Part shown: piece after piece, positions 1 through 6,354 of the stretch
Position numbering within the stretch: position 1 is the stretch's first letter
Layout of the letters: each line of letters begins with the position of its first letter
NCBI GenBank assembly: GCA_023252335.1
Contig: JAJPEA010000057.1
Location: forward strand, 1-10,649
Direction: 5' to 3'
From: Nitrosotalea sp.
GTDB taxonomy: Archaea; Thermoproteota; Nitrososphaeria; Nitrososphaerales; Nitrosopumilaceae
Length of the DNA: 10,649 bases
Notes under the pieces: model-generated
What the model saw: the letters and a program-made list of their open reading frames with translations, nothing else
Databases searched by the model: none
What the model was told of the DNA's origin: nothing
Position numbers and translations under genes: made by a program

Positions 1-328
1 CCATGATTTGCACCTTGTACAATCCATGTCGAGAAGATGTCATTTTTTTTATTGTTCCACCTAGAGTTAGTGCTAGAATTTCTGCACCATAACAGATACC
101 AAGCAATGGCTTGTTTGTATCAAGTGAGTACCTGACTAGTCCCGAGTTTATTGCATTCATTTGTGGATTGTTTTTTCGCCTTCCGGATAGTATTACAGAC
201 GAATATTTTTCAATGTCTACTAACGGTACATCAGAGAATACACGAGATTCAAACGGTACACCAAGATTTCGCATACAGTCCAAGAGTGAGGAAGTGTAGA
301 CTGAGCCATTGTCTACAACTAGCAGCAA
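1..328 (-). CDS. Class I glutamine amidotransferase, GMP-synthase-subunit-A-like (3' part missing)
   Basis: Read from the sequence: 109 codons run from a TTG to the left edge, so the C-terminal half, with the expected His-Glu of the catalytic triad, is not visible. The protein starts MLLVVDNGSVYTSSLLD and has the nucleophile elbow PLLGICYGAEILALTLGG, with Cys79 as the likely nucleophile. This pattern matches the class I (triad) glutaminase domain and is closest to archaeal GMP synthase subunit A, which supplies ammonia to a partner synthetase. Two positions look atypical: the elbow ends in Glu where the family usually has Gln (GxCxGxQ), and the usual SGGP loop reads SGRRKN (residues 48-53). 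It may therefore be a divergent amidotransferase rather than true GuaA. The TTG start directly follows the TAG of the upstream UPF0182 gene, in the same frame. A GGTG Shine-Dalgarno 8 nt upstream supports it. The arrangement predicts coupled translation. Family is firm; substrate is open. Confidence 0.82.
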   Translation of the reverse strand, partial: MLLVVDNGSVYTSSLLDCMRNLGVPFESRVFSDVPLVDIEKYSSVILSGRRKNNPQMNAINSGLVRYSLDTNKPLLGICYGAEILALTLGGTIKKMTSSRHGLYKVQIM

Positions 329-3169
329 CTATCTTACACCTATTGTGATATAGTGCAGTTCCGGTACGCTGTTATCTACTGTTACAGCCCCCAGTTTTAC
401 AGTACCATTTTCCTGCCAGAACAATATCTTGTTACCGTTTTGCTGTACAAAGTTTTTCACAAATTCAGATATGAGACTCTTTGTATTGCCAAGATCAGTT
501 TGTTGTATAAAGGACACATTGCCTTCCTCAAATGTAAGCGGGAATTGGATTGACATTGGAGTAAGTATGGTTATCTTTTGATCATCAAGTATTGTTTTTA
601 TGGTAGCTACCCTGGTCGATTCATCTAGTTGTAATGCAGCAGTAACGGTAGCAGGTGCAACACCGCTGACCTTTGCCAAGTAAGCAGCAAATGCCTCCTG
701 TGGCGTGTTTCCTAGACCAACAAAGTATTCACCATCAAATGCAGCACCCACTGCTGCAATTGTTCCTAGCTGTGTTACTACACCACCAGATCCTGCAGTA
801 TAAACAGGAATAAAGTAAACATCTTGATCTCCTATCTTGTACAAAATATTATCTCCCACTCTTGGGGTTCGCAACAAGGTTTGTAGCTGTGCAAAGTCTG
901 ATTCTCTTGATAACGCTTCGCGTACTGCAGTTGGTCCTAGGAGTTTTGTCTTTGAATCAAGTGGAACTTGGTAGAACTGCATCTTGCCAAGGTTTGGCAC
1001 ATCATTTTGTACGATCATGTATCCTGCCAAGTTTCTTCCTTGAGAGCCTCGCAGTTCAAGTGATAGTATGCCAACATACGTAGGCTTGTCAAATCCAGGC
1101 GGTTTCTCTTCTACATAATAAGTTCCAAGACCGTCTGGAACCTCGTAGAAATCTTTTGCCTGGATAAAAGTCGAAGTATCTGTTACATGGTAAATATTGA
1201 ACATCTCAACTTTCCAGTTAAAGAGAGCCTCGGGATATCGAAGTTGTTTACCAAGCCATGCTGGCATGTCAATGAATTGGTCATGATACTGATTTGCAAA
1301 CATGTCTGTGAAAAAGTCATCACCAGTTTTTATCAGTGTCACCTTGCCATCGTAAATGTCAACTAGCGCATATCCTACCAATCGCAAGTATGGATTACTA
1401 AATGACCATGGAACGTTACTAGTATCAAAGCCTACAACCAAGGGTACTAACCAGTATGTCTTTTTCCCATCGCTTACTGGAAGAATGTCTAGTTGTTTTC
1501 CAAGCAAGTCATACTGGAAGTATGGATAAAGTAATTGCATTCTGTCATGTACATCCCTGTATCTGAGTATGTGTATTGGTTCAGTCGGATATGACAAGAA
1601 AAAGTTTGGCTCAAAGAGTTGGCTAATTGGTGGCTTGACATCAATTCCTCCAGTTCCATTGTATGTAGCATTGTTTAGCTCGGCTGATGTTTGCCTGTTC
1701 TGTGGATAGGCAGCCCATGTTTCTGCGAACAAGCCACCTTCTCCATAGTAGATCATTCGTTGCTTGAAGAACTCGTTGCTGTCAACAATTGTTCCATTTT
1801 GTGCATTAAGTGTAAGAAAACCATTGTCAACGTGAGTATATACAAGATGTTGGTTATACCATTGGTTCTCTTGTGTAACTGAATCAGGCAGTATTGGTTT
1901 CATAGATGCAGTCCAGTATAGAGTATCATTGAATCTCAGTATGTCGTTATTTTCGAAATCTACGTACGGTATGAGGCCAATCTCAGGCTTTAGTTTTGCA
2001 AATGCTGCATCCCAATCCCACACTCGAACCTTGTTTAGCAGATCGTTATTTTGTGCAACATAGTTTGGAATGTCGCTTGGTGCAACAGAGCTTAGCTTGA
2101 CATCATTTGGAACTATGGTTATCTGGTCTAATTGTCCAAGGTATCTGTTTACACCTATCTGCTCTGCCTTGTATGGACCAAGGAACTCGATTTTTCTTGC
2201 ATCAGCAATGCTGTTGTTTACCATCATTATGGAACCTGCTACAAGGGCAATGATTACCAAGACAAGTACACGGATGTAGATGTCACGCTTTGACGGAAGT
2301 ATGATTACTCGAGACTTGAACTTGTCAATGAAATAAAATGCAATGAGTGCAAATCCTGCAGCTAGTGTACCACCTATGGCATATCTGGTATTGTAATCAA
2401 TTTGGTTTGTAAAGAACATGTTAATTCCAGCCCAGATAATTCCAATTCCAAGTATTGCTTCAATTGTAGAAATATAATCAAGAATCTTTGGTTTTCCCTT
2501 GGCTGCATCTTGCAGATATCTAGTTACCAGCCCTATGATGTTATGCAACCCCACATAGAGTACAAGTCGAAGACCAATCACAGCAAGTATTGGAGGAACA
2601 AGAATTGTCAGTGACGGAATCATTGGCACTACATGAGTTGCAGAATAAGATGGATCAGTGGTTGGTGTGATAAATGGAAGCGAGAATATTTTCCATATGG
2701 TGTTAACACCCAAGTCGTGTCCATCAATCATGTAAGCAAGTGCAAATCCAAACATTAGATTTGTAAAGAATGCACCAAAAAGCACAACTTTAGTTATCTG
2801 CCATATGACAAAGTTTGGAATACTTAGTTTGTAATCTTTAAAGCTTGGAATGGTTTCTGTTACGGAATAATTGCTTCCTCTCTTGAAAAACGTCAGGATG
2901 ACATTGAGTGCATACCACGACATTGATGATCGGTTTTTGATGTTTACTCGAATCAGAGTAATAGATGCCAAAACCACTGCAGAGAGCAATGAAAAGTAAA
3001 GTGGCTTTGTAAATAGCGTGCCAAACTCTAGCGAGTTCATGTACATGATTACTGCCTGATTGCTTGTCAGGACAAAAATTACAATAGCAACTAGAGCAAC
3101 GATGCCAAACTTGACATATTTACTAGCATCACGCGGTGGTGGGCTAGACTGGGTCGATGAATTATACAA
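329..3169 (-). CDS. UPF0182-family integral membrane protein (COG1615), 946 aa
   Basis: The function is unknown. About seven hydrophobic segments lie in the first third (roughly residues 21-44, 56-75, 120-148, 184-214, 233-253, 263-282, 297-317). A hydrophilic region of about 600 residues follows, probably on the outer face of the membrane. Family hallmarks as I recall them from bacterial UPF0182 proteins are present: YYGEGG at 474-479, a LRYRDVHDRMQLLYPYFQYD-type block at 535-554, RYPEALF near 644 followed by MFNIYHVTD at 656-664, and a LGPTAVREAL-type block in the C-terminal region. The length is typical for the family (about 900-1000). The start is TTG at 3169, backed by an AAGGTAG Shine-Dalgarno; the next in-frame Met codons are inside the first membrane segment. 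The gene lies 85 bp after priS, with a possible own promoter, and abuts the downstream amidotransferase gene. The family is mostly known from actinobacteria, cyanobacteria and firmicutes, so an archaeal member is notable. Confidence 0.9.
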   Translation of the reverse strand: MYNSSTQSSPPPRDASKYVKFGIVALVAIVIFVLTSNQAVIMYMNSLEFGTLFTKPLYFSLLSAVVLASITLIRVNIKNRSSMSWYALNVILTFFKRGSNYSVTETIPSFKDYKLSIPNFVIWQITKVVLFGAFFTNLMFGFALAYMIDGHDLGVNTIWKIFSLPFITPTTDPSYSATHVVPMIPSLTILVPPILAVIGLRLVLYVGLHNIIGLVTRYLQDAAKGKPKILDYISTIEAILGIGIIWAGINMFFTNQIDYNTRYAIGGTLAAGFALIAFYFIDKFKSRVIILPSKRDIYIRVLVLVIIALVAGSIMMVNNSIADARKIEFLGPYKAEQIGVNRYLGQLDQITIVPNDVKLSSVAPSDIPNYVAQNNDLLNKVRVWDWDAAFAKLKPEIGLIPYVDFENNDILRFNDTLYWTASMKPILPDSVTQENQWYNQHLVYTHVDNGFLTLNAQNGTIVDSNEFFKQRMIYYGEGGLFAETWAAYPQNRQTSAELNNATYNGTGGIDVKPPISQLFEPNFFLSYPTEPIHILRYRDVHDRMQLLYPYFQYDLLGKQLDILPVSDGKKTYWLVPLVVGFDTSNVPWSFSNPYLRLVGYALVDIYDGKVTLIKTGDDFFTDMFANQYHDQFIDMPAWLGKQLRYPEALFNWKVEMFNIYHVTDTSTFIQAKDFYEVPDGLGTYYVEEKPPGFDKPTYVGILSLELRGSQGRNLAGYMIVQNDVPNLGKMQFYQVPLDSKTKLLGPTAVREALSRESDFAQLQTLLRTPRVGDNILYKIGDQDVYFIPVYTAGSGGVVTQLGTIAAVGAAFDGEYFVGLGNTPQEAFAAYLAKVSGVAPATVTAALQLDESTRVATIKTILDDQKITILTPMSIQFPLTFEEGNVSFIQQTDLGNTKSLISEFVKNFVQQNGNKILFWQENGTVKLGAVTVDNSVPELHYITIGVR
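337..340 (-). promoter_or_regulatory. Shine-Dalgarno GGTG for the amidotransferase TTG start
   Basis: On the minus strand, GGTG lies inside the last codons of the UPF0182 gene, 8 nt before the TTG. It matches part of the archaeal consensus GGAGGTGAT and decides in favour of this non-ATG start. No in-frame upstream start is possible, because the preceding codon is the UPF0182 stop. Confidence 0.55.
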
Positions 3170-3176
3170 GATCAGG

Positions 3177-3185
3177 CTACCTTCC
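3177..3185 (-). promoter_or_regulatory. Shine-Dalgarno GGAAGGTAG for the UPF0182 TTG start
   Basis: On the minus strand GGAAGGTAG precedes the TTG at 3169 by 7 nt, counted from the end of the motif. It resembles GGAGGTGAT and supports the non-ATG start. Confidence 0.5.
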
Positions 3186-3197
3186 TTTGTGTCAAAC

Positions 3198-3219
3198 TAG
3201 TCTCTACCTAGTCTCTTTT
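3198..3219. repeat. Two tandem 11-bp repeats (CTAGTCTCT core) upstream of the UPF0182 gene
   Basis: CTAGTCTCTAC at 3198-3208 is followed at once by CTAGTCTCTTT at 3209-3219: 9 of 11 positions are identical, with a period of about one helical turn. The repeat lies 29-50 bp before the TTG start, next to the transcription start predicted from the TATA-like box at 3231-3237. That would suit a regulator binding one face of the helix, but regulation is only inferred. Confidence 0.45.
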
Positions 3220-3228
3220 GCAAAATAC

Positions 3229-3240
3229 CATTAATAAGTC
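3229..3240 (-). promoter_or_regulatory. Possible TATA box for the UPF0182 gene
   Basis: On the minus strand the 85-bp gap between priS and the UPF0182 gene contains GACTTATTAATGG-type AT-rich sequence (TTATTAA at 3231-3237). Transcription would start near 3207, giving a leader of about 38 nt that contains the Shine-Dalgarno. The match is weak; read-through from priS is an equally good possibility. Confidence 0.3.
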
Positions 3241-3254
3241 AAAGCAAGATTTTT

Positions 3255-4379
3255 TCAGATTGCATTTCCCAACCCCTTGCACAACATGTAAACTGCAGCG
3301 TACTTTGGCAGAGAAACAATTTCATTCTTGTACGGGCCAAACTTCTTATTTTGTAGTCTGATTTGTAATGGACAGTCTGCCATTATTTGCACTTCATCAT
3401 TTCCAAGAAGACATGCTTCCAAAAACGGATCAAATGAATCAAGGTCTGCACATTGGAGTTTTACAAGACCGCTCTTGCTGTTAATTGATCCCTCAAGTCG
3501 AAATATTCTATGAATGTCCATGGTTACTTTGGGGTCAACACGTACTCCCATAGTTTTCTTTATCTCTTCTAGTTGTACCTGAAATGCAGAATAGCCACCT
3601 GCAATTATCTCTCGTGTAACTTTGGGTACTTTGGATTTTGATGAAAATAGTTTGCGTGCAACTCTGCCTCGCCATCCTTTTTCCTCAAAGGTGGGAAGCA
3701 ATGACTTGGAATTGTCTTGTCGCTTTATTCCAAATGATTCAGGTATTGCGCCGTTGAACATGATATAGTCTACCAAGTCTGCCCTTTCCTGAGAAACTAA
3801 TGGTTCGTAATCAGCGTTGGTTACACGAACATGAAACCCTTCATTTCCAGAAAAATATGTCTCGATTTGTTCTTTTTTTACATTGAGATCAGTTGTCAGA
3901 ATGTCAACAAGTTTTGTAACCTCTTTTTTAGATTCTGTTATGCAATTCTTGCAGCTTATCGATGCAGTCTCAAATTTTCCAGAGCCACATTTTGGACATT
4001 GTGATTGAAGTTCAGTTACAGAATTGTTGCAAGAGCCGCACTTGAAGATGGTGTGATCTTTTCTGCACGGAAGTGCCAAGTCCTTGGCATCAATGTCAAA
4101 GATCAAGTCAGCTCCTTTCCAGTCTTTTTCTGCCATTGGAAGGTTTGGAAATGTATAGTACGCATTGGAACAATACACATCAGATGGAACCTCTTTCATC
4201 AACATTAGATGCAGTTCCTTGTCGTTTTTTACAACAAGATGCCTAGTCATTCCAGAATTGAATTTTTGATATCCAAATTCTCTTTGTGTGGCTTTTTGTG
4301 GAACATGTATCAAATCAAAGCGATTAAAGTAATATTCCTTGAATGCGCTTTCTATCAATAAAACATTTTTTTCATTCAT
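3255..4379 (-). CDS. priS: DNA primase small (catalytic) subunit PriS
   Basis: Catalytic subunit of the archaeal/eukaryotic-type primase, which makes primers for DNA replication in complex with PriL. At 374 aa its length is normal. Seen in the sequence: the metal-binding motif FDID (Asp95, Asp97), the nucleotide-binding motif SGNEGFH (177-183), and the third-acid block VRVDPKVTMDIHRIFRLEGS (about 279-298), with Asp282 the likely third carboxylate and Arg291/Arg294 conserved-type. The family zinc knuckle, usually a short C-H-C-C stretch after the DxD motif, is expanded here: Cys105 and His109 are followed by CGSC (114-117) and CPKC (128-131) before CKNC (143-146). This looks like a second zinc ribbon inserted into the knuckle. 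The ATG overlaps the priL stop as ATGA (4 bp), so translation is probably coupled; a purine-rich GAGGAAG sits just upstream inside priL. Identification is secure; the role of the insertion is unknown. Confidence 0.97.
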   Translation of the reverse strand: MNEKNVLLIESAFKEYYFNRFDLIHVPQKATQREFGYQKFNSGMTRHLVVKNDKELHLMLMKEVPSDVYCSNAYYTFPNLPMAEKDWKGADLIFDIDAKDLALPCRKDHTIFKCGSCNNSVTELQSQCPKCGSGKFETASISCKNCITESKKEVTKLVDILTTDLNVKKEQIETYFSGNEGFHVRVTNADYEPLVSQERADLVDYIMFNGAIPESFGIKRQDNSKSLLPTFEEKGWRGRVARKLFSSKSKVPKVTREIIAGGYSAFQVQLEEIKKTMGVRVDPKVTMDIHRIFRLEGSINSKSGLVKLQCADLDSFDPFLEACLLGNDEVQIMADCPLQIRLQNKKFGPYKNEIVSLPKYAAVYMLCKGLGNAI

Positions 4380-5386
4380 GGGCTCTTCCTCTTTTTGCCA
4401 AACTGTACGGGATTTATTATTCCATCACAGTCAGGGATGGCAAAGCAAAGACTCTCACTTCGCAGCTTGTCACATGACGGACATTGGTATTTTGTTCCAC
4501 CCCCAGATGAGCCAGAGATGTGATCTAGTTGGTATTTTGTAGTTCTTTCATTGTAATCAGGAGCATTTTTGAACAAGGGTGCAATTTGATCAACTGTCTG
4601 GCCCTTTGATAAAAGATATGTAGCAAGAAGAAATCTTCCAGAGTGAGGCAAGTTCTCGCCCTTTTCTAAAACTTCGATTCCGTGCTTGACACATGGAGGA
4701 TATTCTGAGGAAACATAGGTCGTATCAGAAAACTTTTTGGCAAGCGACACCAAATCCTCTACCCTTTGTCTAAAGCTTGGGGGTATAGAATCAACGTTGA
4801 CTGATTGGATTCTTCCGTTGATGTATTCACCAAGCTCAGCTCGTATCAATCTGACTGTTTCATGTGCACTAAGGTAGACTAGGCCATTTGTCACCCGACG
4901 ATTTACAAGCTTCCATTCTTTTTCATGAAAATGAATTGCTCGACGTAAATAATCAGGAACTTTAATTACAAAATCTTCATTGTCAATTGATACATTTACT
5001 GCAAAGAGATCCCGGATTATTTTTAACGGAAGCTCTAGATTTTTTTTGTCTCTGCTTACCCAGAGATCCTGTTGTAGATACCTTTCAGCTCGCCTTGATT
5101 CTGCAAGAGAAAATCTTCGAATCAGAGTTGCAATGCCTGCAGATTTTAGTAAAATTATTGCAACTATGAAGGAAAGCAACTCGGAATCATTGTCAAGTGT
5201 TTCTAGATCAGAGCCATAGATTTGCCCAGATGAGGCAACCACAATTCTGCCATATGCCTTTTCAACAATGGGTTGCCAGTCCGGATGCCCTAGCTGTTCA
5301 AGGTTCAGTCCAGTGTTTTTGAGATATTCACCGGCTTCTGTGAGAAAAGGATATTTTGCCAAATCCTTTACCCCAATCTTTAACAT
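4376..5386 (-). CDS. priL: DNA primase large subunit PriL (4Fe-4S protein)
   Basis: Regulatory/accessory subunit of the replicative primase, needed with PriS for primer initiation and length control. The 336-residue protein has a helical N-terminal domain and a C-terminal iron-sulphur domain. The candidate cluster ligands are Cys232 (EYPPCVKHG), Cys305 (CPSCDKL), Cys314 (SLC) and Cys320 (PDC), the spacing expected for archaeal PriL. Cys302 is an extra cysteine three residues before Cys305. The last residues are basic (KKRKS). The ATG at 5386 is preceded on the minus strand by an AAGGA motif a few bases upstream and by a TATA-like AATATAAT about 35-43 nt upstream. It is the first gene of the minus-strand cluster priL-priS and faces nfo across a divergent promoter region. 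Having the two primase genes adjacent and overlapping supports both calls. Confidence 0.95.
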   Translation of the reverse strand: MLKIGVKDLAKYPFLTEAGEYLKNTGLNLEQLGHPDWQPIVEKAYGRIVVASSGQIYGSDLETLDNDSELLSFIVAIILLKSAGIATLIRRFSLAESRRAERYLQQDLWVSRDKKNLELPLKIIRDLFAVNVSIDNEDFVIKVPDYLRRAIHFHEKEWKLVNRRVTNGLVYLSAHETVRLIRAELGEYINGRIQSVNVDSIPPSFRQRVEDLVSLAKKFSDTTYVSSEYPPCVKHGIEVLEKGENLPHSGRFLLATYLLSKGQTVDQIAPLFKNAPDYNERTTKYQLDHISGSSGGGTKYQCPSCDKLRSESLCFAIPDCDGIINPVQFGKKRKSP

Positions 5387-5419
5387 GTTTTCCTTGCTCT
5401 TGCTAACCTTAAAAATTTG

Positions 5420-5430
5420 ATTATATTATC
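5420..5430 (-). promoter_or_regulatory. TATA-like box for the priL-priS operon
   Basis: The minus strand reads GATAATATAAT here, 34-44 nt before the priL ATG. With the usual archaeal spacing, transcription would start near 5398, leaving a leader of about 12 nt that just holds the AAGGA Shine-Dalgarno. It is a motif and spacing match only. Confidence 0.45.
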
Positions 5431-5468
5431 TTGCCATGATAAAACTAGTTGCGTTATTTTCCCGCGAG

Positions 5469-5478
5469 TTTAAATTAT
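5469..5478 (+). promoter_or_regulatory. TATA-like box for nfo-glyS, suggesting a leaderless mRNA
   Basis: TTTAAATTA lies about 21-29 bp before the nfo ATG. The archaeal TATA-to-start distance puts transcription initiation at or next to that ATG. No convincing Shine-Dalgarno precedes nfo, which agrees with a leaderless transcript. It is inferred from spacing. Confidence 0.5.
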
Positions 5479-5497
5479 GCCCAAATAAATTAGTGGC

Positions 5498-6340
5498 ATG
5501 CAGGTTGGATTACATGTATCCATTGCAGGTTCCATAGACAAGGCAGTTGATAACGCTGTAGCAACAGGATGCTCGGCATTTCAGATTTTTACCCGCAACC
5601 CAAGAGGATGGGCTGCAAAACCATTAACAAGTAACGATACAACAAGTTTCAAAGAAAAACTTGCCAAGACAAAAATTGACAGGTTTGCAACAGTAGCACA
5701 CATGCCATACTTGCCAAATCTTTCTTCCCCAGAAGAGGACCCGTTTGTAAGATCGCTTGATTCCCTAATAGATGAGGGAAAAAGGTGCAGCAAGCTAGGA
5801 ATTCCATACATCGTTGCACACTTGGGAAGTCACAAGGGAGAAGGTGACAAGAAAGGAATTGAGATGTTGGTTAGGGCATTTACAAAGGCTGCAAAAGACA
5901 CACCAGATGATGTTACAATACTTCTTGAAAACACTGCAGGGCAAAAAAATAGTGTTGGCTCTGATCTTGACCAGCTTGCATCTATCTTGGTCCAGCTAAA
6001 ACCTGCCAAAAGATTTGGAATTTGTTTTGATACATGTCACGGTTTTGCAGCAGGCTATGACATGAGTACAGAAAAGGGTGCAGCTGCAACACTTGACAAA
6101 TTAAATGATACAATAGGTTTTGAGCGCATCAAGATTTTGCACCTCAATGATTCCAAGGGAGAACTTGGAAGTAACCTAGACAGGCACGAGCATATTGGCC
6201 TTGGTCACATTGGTGAGAAGGGATTAGGATATATCATAAAAGCAATAAACCGTAAAAAAATTCCAATAATTTTAGAGACACCAATTGATGAAAGACGCGA
6301 TGATGTTGGAAACTTGAAAAAGGTAAAAGAGCTAGCATAG
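5498..6340 (+). CDS. nfo: Endonuclease IV (AP endonuclease, Nfo family)
   Basis: Cuts DNA 5' to abasic sites and removes blocked 3' ends in base excision repair; cytoplasmic. The 280-residue TIM-barrel protein has all nine zinc ligands of the family: His68 (VAHMPYL), His108 (VAHLGSH), Glu144 (LLENTAG), Asp178 and His181 (CFDTCHGF), His215 (ILHLNDSK), Asp228 and His230 (LDRHEHIG), and Glu260 (ILETP). The numbering runs one below that of the E. coli enzyme. The N-terminus GLHVSIAGSIDKAV is the usual family start, which supports the chosen ATG. It is the first gene of a two-gene plus-strand unit with glyS and is divergent from the primase operon. Nothing is missing or truncated. Confidence 0.98.
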   Translation: MQVGLHVSIAGSIDKAVDNAVATGCSAFQIFTRNPRGWAAKPLTSNDTTSFKEKLAKTKIDRFATVAHMPYLPNLSSPEEDPFVRSLDSLIDEGKRCSKLGIPYIVAHLGSHKGEGDKKGIEMLVRAFTKAAKDTPDDVTILLENTAGQKNSVGSDLDQLASILVQLKPAKRFGICFDTCHGFAAGYDMSTEKGAAATLDKLNDTIGFERIKILHLNDSKGELGSNLDRHEHIGLGHIGEKGLGYIIKAINRKKIPIILETPIDERRDDVGNLKKVKELA

Positions 6341-6354
6341 GATTTGATGATATC

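Larger units (their letters stand above)
5387..5497. other. Divergent intergenic promoter region between priL and nfo
   Basis: This 111-bp gap is the only divergent intergenic region in the window and must carry the promoters for both the primase operon and the nfo-glyS pair. Each side has its own TATA-like box, about 50 bp apart. I see no tRNA, stem-loop or strong operator-like palindrome in it. Confidence 0.6.

Noticed and set aside
111..348. Two short plus-strand open frames at the left edge
   Set aside because: They are antisense to the amidotransferase, whose minus-strand frame has clear family motifs (GICYGAEILAL).
6159..6165. Possible internal mutation of nfo zinc ligands near the C-terminus
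   Set aside because: After counting residues, all nine ligands of the endonuclease IV family are present at positions one below the E. coli numbering, so the gene looks intact.
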